From JAVXAG01 sp036660615 (lineage in GTDB: Bacteria > Bacillota > Clostridia > Peptostreptococcales > Anaerovoracaceae): DNA of 19,673 nucleotides. Position numbers and translations under genes: made by a program. Positions 1-8,175 of the stretch are shown piece by piece. The stretch covers positions 1 to 19,673 of the forward strand of contig JAVXAG010000021.1 in the NCBI GenBank assembly GCA_036660615.1, read 5' to 3'. Within the stretch, counting starts at the first letter, position 1; each line of letters opens with the position of its first letter. The notes beneath the pieces were generated by a model that was given only the letters and a program-made list of their open reading frames with translations, did not search any database and had not been told where the DNA came from.

Positions 1-4
1 AAAG

Positions 5-36
5 AAAAACCCTGTCAAAATAAAATGACAGGGTTT
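5..36 (-). terminator. Intrinsic terminator of rplM-rpsI
   Basis: A perfect 11-bp inverted repeat (7-17 against 26-36, arm AAACCCTGTCA) with an 8-nt loop lies 38 bp past the rpsI stop. On the minus strand the second arm runs into GGGTTTTTCTTT, so the hairpin plus U-tract has the right polarity to end the rplM-rpsI transcript. Confidence 0.93.
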
Positions 37-74
37 GTTGTTTCTTAGAAAATATACGATACAATTTCCACAAA

Positions 75-470
75 CTATCTCTTTGAGAATTGGCTTGCTT
101 TTCTTGCTTTCTTAAGTCCGCATTTCTTTCTTTCTTTCATTCTTGGGTCTCTTGTTAAGAATCCAGCAGCTTTTAGAAGTGCTCTGTAAGCCTCTTTGTC
201 AGCTACGCATAAAGCTCTTGAGATTCCGTGTCTTAGAGCTCCGGCTTGACCAGTAAATCCACCACCTGTTACAGTAGCCTTTACGTCAAATTTGCCTTCG
301 CATCCAGCGATCTCGAAAGGTCTCTTAACTTCTCTCTTAACTATTTCCATACCGAAATAATCATCTAAATCCTTATTGTTGACAGTAATCTTTCCAGTTC
401 CAGGGATTAATCTAACTCTAGCTACTGAAGATTTTCTTCTGCCTGTTCCTTGATATTGCATTTTTGCCAT
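75..470 (-). CDS. rpsI: 30S ribosomal protein uS9
   Basis: Small-subunit ribosomal protein S9, whose basic C-terminal tail reaches the P-site tRNA in the decoding centre. The 131-residue product has the usual length. It shows the N-terminal YQGTGRRKSSVARV block, the central GGGFTGQAGALRHGISRAL block (about residues 69-87) and the conserved tail ending KKARKASQFSKR. The ATG start is preceded by GGGAGGAAT at good spacing. It lies 19 bp after rplM and is followed by a strong terminator, so the two form a two-gene operon as in most bacteria. Identification is essentially certain. Confidence 0.98.
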   Translation of the reverse strand: MAKMQYQGTGRRKSSVARVRLIPGTGKITVNNKDLDDYFGMEIVKREVKRPFEIAGCEGKFDVKATVTGGGFTGQAGALRHGISRALCVADKEAYRALLKAAGFLTRDPRMKERKKCGLKKARKASQFSKR

Positions 471-489
471 TGCTTATTCCTCCCTTTCC

Positions 490-918
490 CTAAAACTTCC
501 AAGTTTCTGGTTGTTGAGCAGCATGTGCATGTTCAGCTCCAGCATAAACTTTTAATTTTTTAAACATTTGTCTGCCAAGTTTTCCATCAGGAAGCATGCC
601 TCTAACAGCATGGTTGATGATTTCTTCTGGTCTTTTAGCTTGTAACTTTTCAAAAGTAAGTTCTCTTAAACCACCTGGATAACCAGTATGTCTCTTGTAG
701 ATCTTTTCTTTTCTCTTCTTACCAGTTACTTCAACTTTTGATGCGTTGATTATAATTACATAATCTCCACAGTCAACGTGAGGTGTGTAAGTTGGTTTTT
801 TCTTTCCTCTTAGGATAGATGCAACTTCTGATGCTAATCTACCAAGAGTTTGTCCTTCAGCGTCTATAACGTACCATTTACGTTCTACTTCTGCAGGTTT
901 TGCGATAAATGACTTCAT
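490..918 (-). CDS. rplM: 50S ribosomal protein uL13
   Basis: Large-subunit ribosomal protein L13, an early assembly protein. The product is 142 residues, the normal length. It begins with the family's WYVIDAEGQTLGRLAS region and continues with HVDCGDYVIIINA and the KKRKEKIYKRHTGYPGGL segment (about residues 67-84). The C-terminal half has HAVRGMLPDGKLGRQMFKKLKVY. A ribosome site AAAGGA precedes the ATG. It is the first gene of the rplM-rpsI operon, with its own promoter and a folded leader about 145 nt long, so autogenous control by L13 is plausible but not shown by the sequence. Confidence 0.98.
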   Translation of the reverse strand: MKSFIAKPAEVERKWYVIDAEGQTLGRLASEVASILRGKKKPTYTPHVDCGDYVIIINASKVEVTGKKRKEKIYKRHTGYPGGLRELTFEKLQAKRPEEIINHAVRGMLPDGKLGRQMFKKLKVYAGAEHAHAAQQPETWKF

Positions 919-1065
919 TCTTTGGTTTCCTTTCTACCTACTGGGATTTATCAAATCTGTTTCGGCTCTGTCTACTGAGATTGTAAAATCCGTTTCGACA
1001 TGACTAAATTAACTTTTAGTTTCGAAGTGACGGACGGATTCCCATCCTGCTTCTACACAAAGTGC
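919..1065 (-). promoter_or_regulatory. Structured 5' leader of rplM (possible L13 leader)
   Basis: The leader runs from the predicted start near 1065 to the rplM ATG. On the minus strand it holds two related segments (972-996 and 938-964), each starting CGAAAC, folding into a short hairpin (GATT..AATC; GATTT..AAATC) and ending CAGTAG. Upstream are further small hairpins, including ACTAAA/TTTAGT near 1003-1020. Firmicutes rplM genes are known to carry an L13 leader (a described Rfam family). I could not align this one to that consensus from memory, so the family assignment is inference. Confidence 0.5.
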
Positions 1066-1071
1066 ATTCTT

Positions 1072-1100
1072 ATTTTACTTTTTTTTCGGTCACTTGTCAA
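1072..1100 (-). promoter_or_regulatory. Sigma-A-type promoter of rplM-rpsI
   Basis: On the minus strand a perfect -35 TTGACA (1095-1100) is separated by 17 bp from a -10 TAAAAT (1072-1077). Start of transcription is expected near 1065, giving a leader of about 145 nt. The -35 lies only about 20 bp past the stop of the upstream symporter gene, with no obvious terminator between, so some read-through from that gene is possible. Confidence 0.85.
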
Positions 1101-1120
1101 CACAAATACGCATTTAACTA

Positions 1121-2578
1121 CTATTTAGAGTATTTTTCTTTTACAATGTCCTTCCATAGCTCTGCATTTTTGATTCCACACTCGTCTGGATCAAATACAG
1201 GGTCTAGTCCTAAGTGCTTTTGTCTTTCGTAATCCTTCAAAACTTTTCTTACTGGTTTGTTCAGAACTAGTAAGGCAATCAAGTTTACCCATGACATTAA
1301 ACCAACGCCGATATCTGCAAAGTTCCATGCAACTGCTGATGATCTAACTGCTCCAAACATTATTATTGCAGTCAAAACAATTTTCAATCCAAATATTAAT
1401 TGTTTTCTGTACTTAAAGTTCTTTCCTAAGTATGAAACGTTTGCCTCCGTATAGAATGCGAAGGATAGTAATGTGGTAAAGGCAAAGAAGAATACTGCTA
1501 CTGCGATAAATATTGAACCAAGTCCCGGTATCAATGTATCAATTGCAGCCTGTGTATATCCAGTTCCTGCTGCCATTCCTGGTAATGCTTCTACTAAGAA
1601 TTTGCCTGTGTTCTCGTCAAATACATTATACATTCCTGTTGAAAGAATCATAATTGCTGTTGCTGTGCAAACAAATAGTGTGTCTACATATATTGAAAAT
1701 GACTGTGCTAGTCCTTGTTTTGCTGGGTGAGAAACTTCTGCTGAAGCTGATGCGTGAGCACCTGAACCCATTCCGGCTTCACTTGAGTAGATGCCTCTTT
1801 TTACTCCCCACATAACTGCACTTCCCCAAATTGCACCATAAAATGCGTTTAAATTAAATGCACATGAGAAGATCAATCCAAACATTGCTGGTACTCTTTC
1901 GTAGTTTACTCCAAGAATAACTAGTGCAATGATTATGTAAGCAATAGCCATAATTGGAACTACGATTTCTGCAACCTTACCAATTCTCTTCATTCCGCCA
2001 AATATTACAAGTGCAAACAATGCTGCAAGTACAACACCTACAACCATTGGGCTTACGCCAAATGCATTGTGTGCTGCTTCTGCAACATTAAATGCTTGGA
2101 TAGTTGGTCCAGTAAACCCATTAGCGATTACTGCCGTTATTGCAAATAATACCGCAAATGATTTTACTCCTGTACCCTTTTCGATATAGTAAGCTGGTCC
2201 GCCTCTATATTCTCCATCAATCTTTTCTTTATAAATTTGTGATAATGCCGATTCAGCAAAGGCTGAACCTGCGCCTAGAATAGCTATAATCCACATCCAG
2301 AATACTGCTCCTGGACCTCCAAAACAAATAGCTGTTGCTACTCCTGCAATATTTCCCACGCCGATTCTTCCGCCTAGAGCCATTGCAAAACCTTGGAATG
2401 ATGATATTCCAGCTTCTGAATCCTTACCATTTGTAAGGTAATGTAACATATCTTTAAATAATCTAATCTGAGGGAATTTCATCGATACTGTAAAAAAGAT
2501 TCCCACTATAAGTGCCAAAATAACTAGAGGTATACTCCAGATATAACCGTTAATTGTGCCTGTGATTTGTTCTAACAT
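1121..2578 (-). CDS. Sodium:amino-acid symporter, AGCS family
   Basis: Secondary transporter of the alanine or glycine:cation symporter family, importing a small neutral amino acid (alanine, glycine or glutamine) with Na+. The 485-residue protein is highly hydrophobic with about ten or more membrane segments. It carries the family signatures GGRIGVGNIAGV (about residues 69-80) and GGPGAVFWMW (87-96), plus the SSEAGMGSGAHASA segment mid-protein. The ATG is preceded by AGAAAGGA. It lies 86 bp past a GlnL-like regulator, beyond a terminator, so it needs its own promoter. In Bacillus subtilis GlnL activates an AGCS glutamine transporter, so glutamine is the favoured substrate by context; sequence alone does not separate glutamine from alanine. 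Confidence 0.93.
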   Translation of the reverse strand: MLEQITGTINGYIWSIPLVILALIVGIFFTVSMKFPQIRLFKDMLHYLTNGKDSEAGISSFQGFAMALGGRIGVGNIAGVATAICFGGPGAVFWMWIIAILGAGSAFAESALSQIYKEKIDGEYRGGPAYYIEKGTGVKSFAVLFAITAVIANGFTGPTIQAFNVAEAAHNAFGVSPMVVGVVLAALFALVIFGGMKRIGKVAEIVVPIMAIAYIIIALVILGVNYERVPAMFGLIFSCAFNLNAFYGAIWGSAVMWGVKRGIYSSEAGMGSGAHASASAEVSHPAKQGLAQSFSIYVDTLFVCTATAIMILSTGMYNVFDENTGKFLVEALPGMAAGTGYTQAAIDTLIPGLGSIFIAVAVFFFAFTTLLSFAFYTEANVSYLGKNFKYRKQLIFGLKIVLTAIIMFGAVRSSAVAWNFADIGVGLMSWVNLIALLVLNKPVRKVLKDYERQKHLGLDPVFDPDECGIKNAELWKDIVKEKYSK

Positions 2579-2618
2579 AATAATTCCTTTCTTTGAATAA
2601 AAGTTGTTCCTTATTAAT

Positions 2619-2648
2619 AGAATATTTCACCTTTTCAAAAATCGTCAA
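2619..2648 (-). promoter_or_regulatory. Possible promoter of the AGCS symporter
   Basis: Minus-strand TTGACG (2643-2648) is followed after 18 bp by TATTCT (2619-2624). A competing pair is TTGAAA (2633-2638) with TAATAA (2611-2616) at 16 bp. A promoter is needed here because a terminator separates this gene from the regulator upstream. The exact boxes are uncertain, as expected if an activator is required. Confidence 0.35.
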
Positions 2649-2678
2649 AAAAAATCGCAAAAAGTCATTTGCGATTTT
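2647..2678 (-). terminator. Intrinsic terminator containing the glnL-like stop codon
   Basis: A perfect 11-bp inverted repeat (2651-2661 against 2668-2678, arm AAAATCGCAAA) with a 6-nt loop is followed on the minus strand by a run of about eight Ts. The upstream arm is formed by the last codons of the response regulator (Glu-Asn-Arg-Lys) and the TGA stop sits in the loop. Confidence 0.9.
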
Positions 2679-3510
2679 CAAGTTCTCTATATGTTATCAA
2701 TCCGTCGATAAATTTCTTGATTTTTACCCGTCCGCTATAAGCCGAAAGGCCCTTAATATTATCCATTTCTTCTTTTACATTTTTAAAATCAAAGACATAA
2801 TTTGCATAGTTTTGAAAAATATCACTGCTATAATCCTCAAGCCCGATATTGGCCATATTGGTCAGCCCCTTTTTTAATAGGCGCCTTATTCTTTGTTCCA
2901 TATTAAGTGGATTATCCGACAATCTCCTCGCCGCTTCTTCTAGCGCATCTTTGCTATAGCTACCACCAGTTTCTATAAGAACTTGTGTAATTGCCAGAAT
3001 ATCGTCAGTCCCTTTTTCACCCATCATCCCAAGAATACTTAATAGCGTTTTTATTTCATTCAGGTCATCTTTTTTATTGTCTTCCTTATTGAGATATGTA
3101 TCTGGCTGAACAAGATTTTTTATGCCTTTTACCATGTTTTCCATTTCTTTTTTTTCTACAACTTGTCTAAGAACATTCTTCACTTCGATAAAGTTAATAG
3201 GCTTATGAATAAAAAATTTGACTCCTGCCTCATATGCCTCTGCCACCATTTCCTTGTCACTCACTCTGGAAATCATAACAAAACTAATGTTAGAATTCTT
3301 TTCCAAAATTTCTTTTACTAATGAAACTCCGTCTTTATTGTCCATTAATAAGTCCACCAACACAATGTCTGGACGCATTGTTAGAATTTGAGATACAGCC
3401 TTTTCTGAGTCCGTTTCCCATCCTATTACTTCACCAATAGATTCACTTTCAACAATGTTTTCCAAAGTTTTCACAGTACCCCTATTGTCATCAACAATAT
3501 AAAAAAACAA
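2665..3510 (-). CDS. glnL: GlnL/YcbB-type response regulator
   Basis: DNA-binding response regulator. Residues 1-120 are a receiver domain with acidic pocket D7/D8, phospho-acceptor D53 in LVDLLMD, switch residue S81 and K103 in FIHKPIN. Residues about 150-281 match the YcbB C-terminal domain of Bacillus GlnL, including ILGMMGEKG, MEQRIRRLLKKG and FQNYANYVFDF, which is not a common OmpR- or NarL-type output domain. The start is TTG, supported by GAGGAGGTG five bases upstream; no ATG fits. It starts two bases after the stop of the sensor kinase gene, its ribosome site overlapping the kinase's last codons, so translation is probably coupled. The expected target is the adjacent AGCS symporter. 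Confidence 0.9.
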   Translation of the reverse strand: MFFYIVDDNRGTVKTLENIVESESIGEVIGWETDSEKAVSQILTMRPDIVLVDLLMDNKDGVSLVKEILEKNSNISFVMISRVSDKEMVAEAYEAGVKFFIHKPINFIEVKNVLRQVVEKKEMENMVKGIKNLVQPDTYLNKEDNKKDDLNEIKTLLSILGMMGEKGTDDILAITQVLIETGGSYSKDALEEAARRLSDNPLNMEQRIRRLLKKGLTNMANIGLEDYSSDIFQNYANYVFDFKNVKEEMDNIKGLSAYSGRVKIKKFIDGLITYRELENRK

Positions 3511-3512
3511 GA

Positions 3513-4796
3513 TTACACCTCCTCAAAAGTGTCTTTTGGTATGCGCACAGTGAACTTAGTATACTTGCCCACCTGAGTTTCCACTTCTATTGTACCATGA
3601 AATATGTTTTCAACATAATCTTTTACAATAACCATTCCTACGCCCCTCTGCACATCACCAGTTTCATAGTTATATTTCGTGGAAAAGCCATGAGTGTAAA
3701 GGTCTGAAAGTTTTTTATCTGATATTCCTATTCCATTATCTTTAACTATAAAGTAGTATTCTTCGTTCTTTAAGAAAATATCCAGCGATATCGCCCCATG
3801 GTTACCATCTATGGCTTCTATCCCATTGACTAGCAAATTCCTCAAAATCGCCATAAGCTCAAAATGTCTATTGATATAAAAGTTTTCTTTTATATTATCA
3901 CTGAAAGAAATAGACAATTTCTTCTTTGAAATAGAATTGTTAATATCATACTTTAAAATTGCTACAATATCCTTTATGCTAAACTTTTCCTTAGACAAAT
4001 CCTTAATTAAGTTTTCTTCAAAGGTAGTTATAGAATTTTGATAATGCCCTTTTACTTCGTGAGCGTTTTTGGAAATGCTAAGAGAAATATCACTCAAATC
4101 CTTTGATTCCTGCCGCTTTTCTAATTCTTTGTGAAGCTCATAAGAGTCCTTCATTATTGCCTCTATCTCTTTGATATCCTTTTTCATAAAATACAACTCA
4201 CTATTAAAAAGCACCGCCAATGCTGTTAATTTTTTGTATTCTTCATCGTGTTCTTTGTTTACCAAGAGAAGTCCATATGCTTCCATTGATATTATTATTA
4301 TTTGCACCAGAAAAGTTCTACATATGGCCACCACAAACAAAACTAATATTGCTTTATCCCTTAGTAAATTTTCTCCAAAGATTCCTTGTCTACAAAGCAA
4401 TTCCATAATATTTGACAGAAAATCGGCAGTCATGATAACTATGGGAAAGTTCCTCATACTCTTTGGCGCCCTAATTACAAACTTATACATTCCCACGTAA
4501 ACTAGTCCATAGGAAATAAAAAAAACCGTATCCGGCACTGCCAATTTTGCTGCCTCAAATAAAGTGTTTTCGCCCCAATATAGCATCATGGTTCTAAAAA
4601 GGGGAGAAAAAATACCTGCAAGGCCTGCAATGTACAGTGGTGATAGGTTTTCATAAGTGTATAAAAAGATAGACAGCATTACTACTGACAAGGCAATAAT
4701 AAAGCCATCTTTCCACAGTTCAAGTCTCACCAGAGATGCTAGCGAGACAAAAACTGCAACTATTATTGTTGTTTTAATGTTCTTTGTGGATTTCAA
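3513..4796 (-). CDS. glnK: GlnK/YcbA-like sensor histidine kinase
   Basis: Membrane sensor kinase, 427 residues. The N-terminal 175 residues contain about six hydrophobic segments (roughly 8-27, 31-48, 51-74, 87-108, 117-134, 147-177) and no extracellular domain, so it probably senses through the membrane region. A helical linker follows, with H246 in the block NAHEVKGHYQ as the likely phospho-acceptor. The C-terminal HATPase domain has the N-box RNLLVNGIEAID (319-330), G1 box DNGIGIS (353-359) and GVGMVIV. The start is TTG with GAGGT upstream. It lies 14 bp after a Mur-ligase-like gene and 2 bp before its response regulator. By homology to Bacillus GlnK the signal is probably glutamine, which is inference. 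Confidence 0.85.
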   Translation of the reverse strand: MKSTKNIKTTIIVAVFVSLASLVRLELWKDGFIIALSVVMLSIFLYTYENLSPLYIAGLAGIFSPLFRTMMLYWGENTLFEAAKLAVPDTVFFISYGLVYVGMYKFVIRAPKSMRNFPIVIMTADFLSNIMELLCRQGIFGENLLRDKAILVLFVVAICRTFLVQIIIISMEAYGLLLVNKEHDEEYKKLTALAVLFNSELYFMKKDIKEIEAIMKDSYELHKELEKRQESKDLSDISLSISKNAHEVKGHYQNSITTFEENLIKDLSKEKFSIKDIVAILKYDINNSISKKKLSISFSDNIKENFYINRHFELMAILRNLLVNGIEAIDGNHGAISLDIFLKNEEYYFIVKDNGIGISDKKLSDLYTHGFSTKYNYETGDVQRGVGMVIVKDYVENIFHGTIEVETQVGKYTKFTVRIPKDTFEEV

Positions 4797-4810
4797 AATA
4801 CTACTTACCT

Positions 4811-6733
4811 CTATTTACTTAACTTTGGGCAATCCATAAAAGCGGTCTCATTAATTTGAATAGGTTTCCCCATATATACTACTTCTTCTAACGCGGTACA
4901 GCCTCTAAAAGCATTAGGATTTATTACTTTGACTGATTCTGGAATCACTACTTTTTTCAGCTTTGTGCAACCTCTAAAAGCTCCCATTCCAATGTTTTCC
5001 ACTGTATTTCCAAGATCGAGTGTTTCTATATTCTCTCTGTCTTTAAAAAGACGTTTATCAATTCTATGTACTGGATAGCCTTGTATTTCATCAGGTATTA
5101 CTACATCTTTTGCCTCTAGATTTTTCACTTCGTATAGGTCTAGGGCATTTAATGTTTCCGCCAACCTTGCCTTGAAATCATCAGATTCTACAGGTATACA
5201 TCTTTCTACAAAATATATATCATCTAAAGAATATGCCGTCCCAAATATCTTATCAATTATTGGAACTATGTTCAAATAAACTACTCCCTTAAACAGAACT
5301 AAATCACCTGGCTCTACATTTCTTCTGATAGCCTCTTCAAGATCTGCATCATTATTTACGTAGATTACGTTTTGGTGCCCTGTGGATTTTATCCCATCAG
5401 CAAGCGCTCGCCCATGTCCAACATGTTCAAGGTTTTGGAAGGTTTCATCTTCTGGGCCAACGCAAATTACACAGTCCATACCCTTGCAATCTATACTTGC
5501 ACCAAGTTCAAAGCACATATCATATGCCTGTTTGCCAAGTTTATTTTCAGCTCCAAGTATTACAACTTTCTTTTTGCCCTCTTCAACTTTGAAATTATTC
5601 ACAGTATCAATGTCAGCCCTAAGGGATGCATCACAACAGTTGTAACAATCCAATAACAAATTGTATCCACCTATTGTTTGGAAGTTTTGTCTAATCCCAT
5701 AGCTCTTATATTTTTTTAGTCCTTTTAGAATATTTTGTTCTTTTATTCCAAGCCATTTTGCCATAGCAAAGGCTGGCAATATGTTATATACATTATGTTC
5801 TCCAAAGATTTGAAGTGAAATATGTGTGCTTTTTCTTTTGTAAACTACATCAAACTCCAAATTTTGATTATTTTGTACAATATTTATCGCCCTATAATCA
5901 ACTTCTTTATCTGTCTTGACACCAAAAGATATTACTTTACCATTAAACTTATTATTGGCTATACCTTCATCATCAAAATTGGCAACAATGACACCATCTT
6001 TTTTCATGTAATCTTGCAAACTAATTTTATCAGCAAACAAATTTTCATATGTTTTATATTTGTTTATGTGATGGTTTTTTACATTTAACAATATGAATCC
6101 ATCAACTTTCAACATTGCAGAGGCTTTCTTTACATAATCAATATTTCCGGCTCCAACTTCTTGAATAAATACCTCTATATCTTCGGTCAGCTCCTCCATA
6201 ATATGGTTTGACACTGCTTTGTAGGAGTTTAAATTACCCTTGCTTGCATAAGTTTTGTAGGTTGTCGATACAATTCCACTTAACAACTTATTGGTAGTTG
6301 TTTTTCCTACTGTACCAGTAATAGCAATCGTCTTTACTCCATACAGTTCTTTTATATATGAGAAAAACATTCCCGCTTTTTCATTAAGGTTAGGCACAGT
6401 GATAAACGGCAAGTCCACTTGGATAGCAGTTTTCTTTCTATATTTTTCTTCATCAACAAATATAGCTCGTACATGTTTGTTACGTGCATCCTCTTCCCAA
6501 ATTTGTATATTCATCTGCTCATCTAGTGCCATTAGAACGCAACCTTCTGGAAGTATTTTTTTATTCGTGGTCACGTTCTCAATCGCTTCATGTCTTATTT
6601 CTTCAAATCCTTCAGGGAAAGGTATCTCCATGATTTGACAAATTTTATCTAGAGTTATCTTTCGTTTTCCATCTTCTATTATATGGAATGGGTCATGATT
6701 CTTTTTGCCAAATAAACTTCGTTTTATATTCAT
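4811..6733 (-). CDS. Mur ligase (MurF-like) fused to BspA-type leucine-rich repeats
   Basis: ATP-dependent amide-ligase fold of the Mur family. A MurF-like N-terminal domain (about 28-120) is followed by the central ATPase domain with P-loop TGTVGKTTT (139-147), E192 in QEVGAG, HH at 221-222, likely carbamylated K236 and GEHNVYN (311-317). The C-terminal ligase domain is recognisable from GIRQN and LLDCYN (360-365), but expected motifs are altered: GAENKLG where GDM-type residues sit, and KGVV where KGSR/KASR sits. Residues about 548-640 are BspA-like LRR_5 repeats of about 23 residues (AFRGCTKLKKVVIPESVKVI, AFRGCTALEEVVY, AFMDCPKLSK). No signal peptide is seen, so it is cytosolic. ATG with GGAGGATG upstream. 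It sits between tyrS and the GlnKL genes. Whether it still makes UDP-MurNAc-pentapeptide is doubtful. Confidence 0.82.
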   Translation of the reverse strand: MNIKRSLFGKKNHDPFHIIEDGKRKITLDKICQIMEIPFPEGFEEIRHEAIENVTTNKKILPEGCVLMALDEQMNIQIWEEDARNKHVRAIFVDEEKYRKKTAIQVDLPFITVPNLNEKAGMFFSYIKELYGVKTIAITGTVGKTTTNKLLSGIVSTTYKTYASKGNLNSYKAVSNHIMEELTEDIEVFIQEVGAGNIDYVKKASAMLKVDGFILLNVKNHHINKYKTYENLFADKISLQDYMKKDGVIVANFDDEGIANNKFNGKVISFGVKTDKEVDYRAINIVQNNQNLEFDVVYKRKSTHISLQIFGEHNVYNILPAFAMAKWLGIKEQNILKGLKKYKSYGIRQNFQTIGGYNLLLDCYNCCDASLRADIDTVNNFKVEEGKKKVVILGAENKLGKQAYDMCFELGASIDCKGMDCVICVGPEDETFQNLEHVGHGRALADGIKSTGHQNVIYVNNDADLEEAIRRNVEPGDLVLFKGVVYLNIVPIIDKIFGTAYSLDDIYFVERCIPVESDDFKARLAETLNALDLYEVKNLEAKDVVIPDEIQGYPVHRIDKRLFKDRENIETLDLGNTVENIGMGAFRGCTKLKKVVIPESVKVINPNAFRGCTALEEVVYMGKPIQINETAFMDCPKLSK

Positions 6734-6791
6734 ATTATCATCCTCCAGAACGTATCACACATCTTTTTTTATGGGGGTATTGCTACAATTA

Positions 6792-8117
6792 TTATTTTAT
6801 CACTACTCTATGAAATTTCTTCTTCCCTTTTTGTATCAAAAGTTTTCCATCTTCAAACATATCTTCTGTTATTGAAAGTTTTTTGTCTGTTACTTTTTCT
6901 CCATTAATAGCTAGTCCACCTTGTTCAATAGTTCTAAAACCTTCTCCATTGCTTGGTACCAATCCAAGTTCTTTGATCAAGTTTACTACTCCAACACCGT
7001 CACCCTGGAATTTTGCTCTATCAAATTCTGCTGTTGGAACGTTTTCCATATTTCCGCCACCAGTAAATGCTGCTTTTGCTCCATCCATTGCTTTATGTGC
7101 TGCTTCTTCTCCATGAACTAATTTTGTTACTTCAAAAGCCAAAATTTCTTTTGCCTTATTTATTTCCGCACCTTCAAGTGAGGATAATCTCTTTACTTCT
7201 TCCATAGGAAGGAATGTCAACATTCTAAGGCACTTTTCAACGTCAGCATCACCAACATTTCTCCAGTATTGGAAAAATTCGTATGGTGTTGTCCTGTTGG
7301 CATCTAACCAAAGTGCACCTTTCTGTGTCTTACCCATTTTCTGCCCTTCGCTTGTAGTAAGGAGCGAGAATGTCATTCCGTATACTTCTTTGCTGCACAT
7401 CTTACGAGTAAGATCAACGCCACCTATTACGTTTGACCATTGGTCATTTCCACCAAACTGCATCTTCACGTCAAAGTCTCTTGCCATAACCATAAAGTCG
7501 TATGACTGCATCAACATATAGTTGAATTCAAAAAATGATAATCCTAGTTCCATTCTCTGTTTAAAGCACTCAGCACGAAGCATATTGTTTACGCTAAAGT
7601 GTGTTCCAACTGCTCTTACAAATTCAATATAGTTAAGTGGCAACAACCATGAAGCATTGTTTACGCAAACAGCTTTTCCTGGCTCAGGCTTTTTGTTTTC
7701 TTTTCCCGGTCTGAAAACTCCATCATTTCCTTCATATTTCCACTCTTCGTCAAAATCAATGAATTTATCAAATAACTTTTTAAACTCATCGCAATTATGT
7801 TGAATTGTTTCTGGAGTCATCATTTGACGCATATCACTTCTTCCAGATGGGTCACCAACCATCCCTGTACCTCCACCAATCAAAACAACTGGTGTATGTC
7901 CATATTTCTGCATGTACATCATAATGATTACTTGCATAAAGTGACCTACATGCAAGCAATCGGCAGTTGGGTCAAAACCAATATAAAACTTGATTTTTTC
8001 TTTTCCTAAAAGATTTCTTACGGACTCTTCGTCAGTAGACTGCTCAATAAAGCCTCTTTCTTTTAGAACATCATATACATTGTCGTGTTTACTTACGTTA
8101 TCTGGTATAAAATTCAT
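6792..8117 (-). CDS. tyrS: Tyrosyl-tRNA synthetase
   Basis: Class I aminoacyl-tRNA synthetase charging tRNA-Tyr. The HIGH motif reads HVGH (about 56-59), preceded by YIGFDPTADCL; the KMSKS motif reads KMGKT (260-264); FGGNDQWSN (about 221-229) is the tyrosine/ATP pocket. The C-terminal 70 residues form an S4-type RNA-binding domain. A segment near 125-150 (rich in Glu, Lys, Pro, Gly) looks like a small insertion. The reading frame is open to an upstream ATG at 8156, but only the ATG at 8117 has a ribosome site (GAGGAAAG), giving 441 residues. No T-box leader is visible upstream; instead the repeat array begins about 58 bp away. The next gene starts 58 bp downstream. Confidence 0.96.
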   Translation of the reverse strand: MNFIPDNVSKHDNVYDVLKERGFIEQSTDEESVRNLLGKEKIKFYIGFDPTADCLHVGHFMQVIIMMYMQKYGHTPVVLIGGGTGMVGDPSGRSDMRQMMTPETIQHNCDEFKKLFDKFIDFDEEWKYEGNDGVFRPGKENKKPEPGKAVCVNNASWLLPLNYIEFVRAVGTHFSVNNMLRAECFKQRMELGLSFFEFNYMLMQSYDFMVMARDFDVKMQFGGNDQWSNVIGGVDLTRKMCSKEVYGMTFSLLTTSEGQKMGKTQKGALWLDANRTTPYEFFQYWRNVGDADVEKCLRMLTFLPMEEVKRLSSLEGAEINKAKEILAFEVTKLVHGEEAAHKAMDGAKAAFTGGGNMENVPTAEFDRAKFQGDGVGVVNLIKELGLVPSNGEGFRTIEQGGLAINGEKVTDKKLSITEDMFEDGKLLIQKGKKKFHRVVIK

Positions 8118-8175
8118 TTTTCTTTCCTCTTCTTTATAGTTATTTGCATTCTGCATTTATAGTAATTGAAATAAA

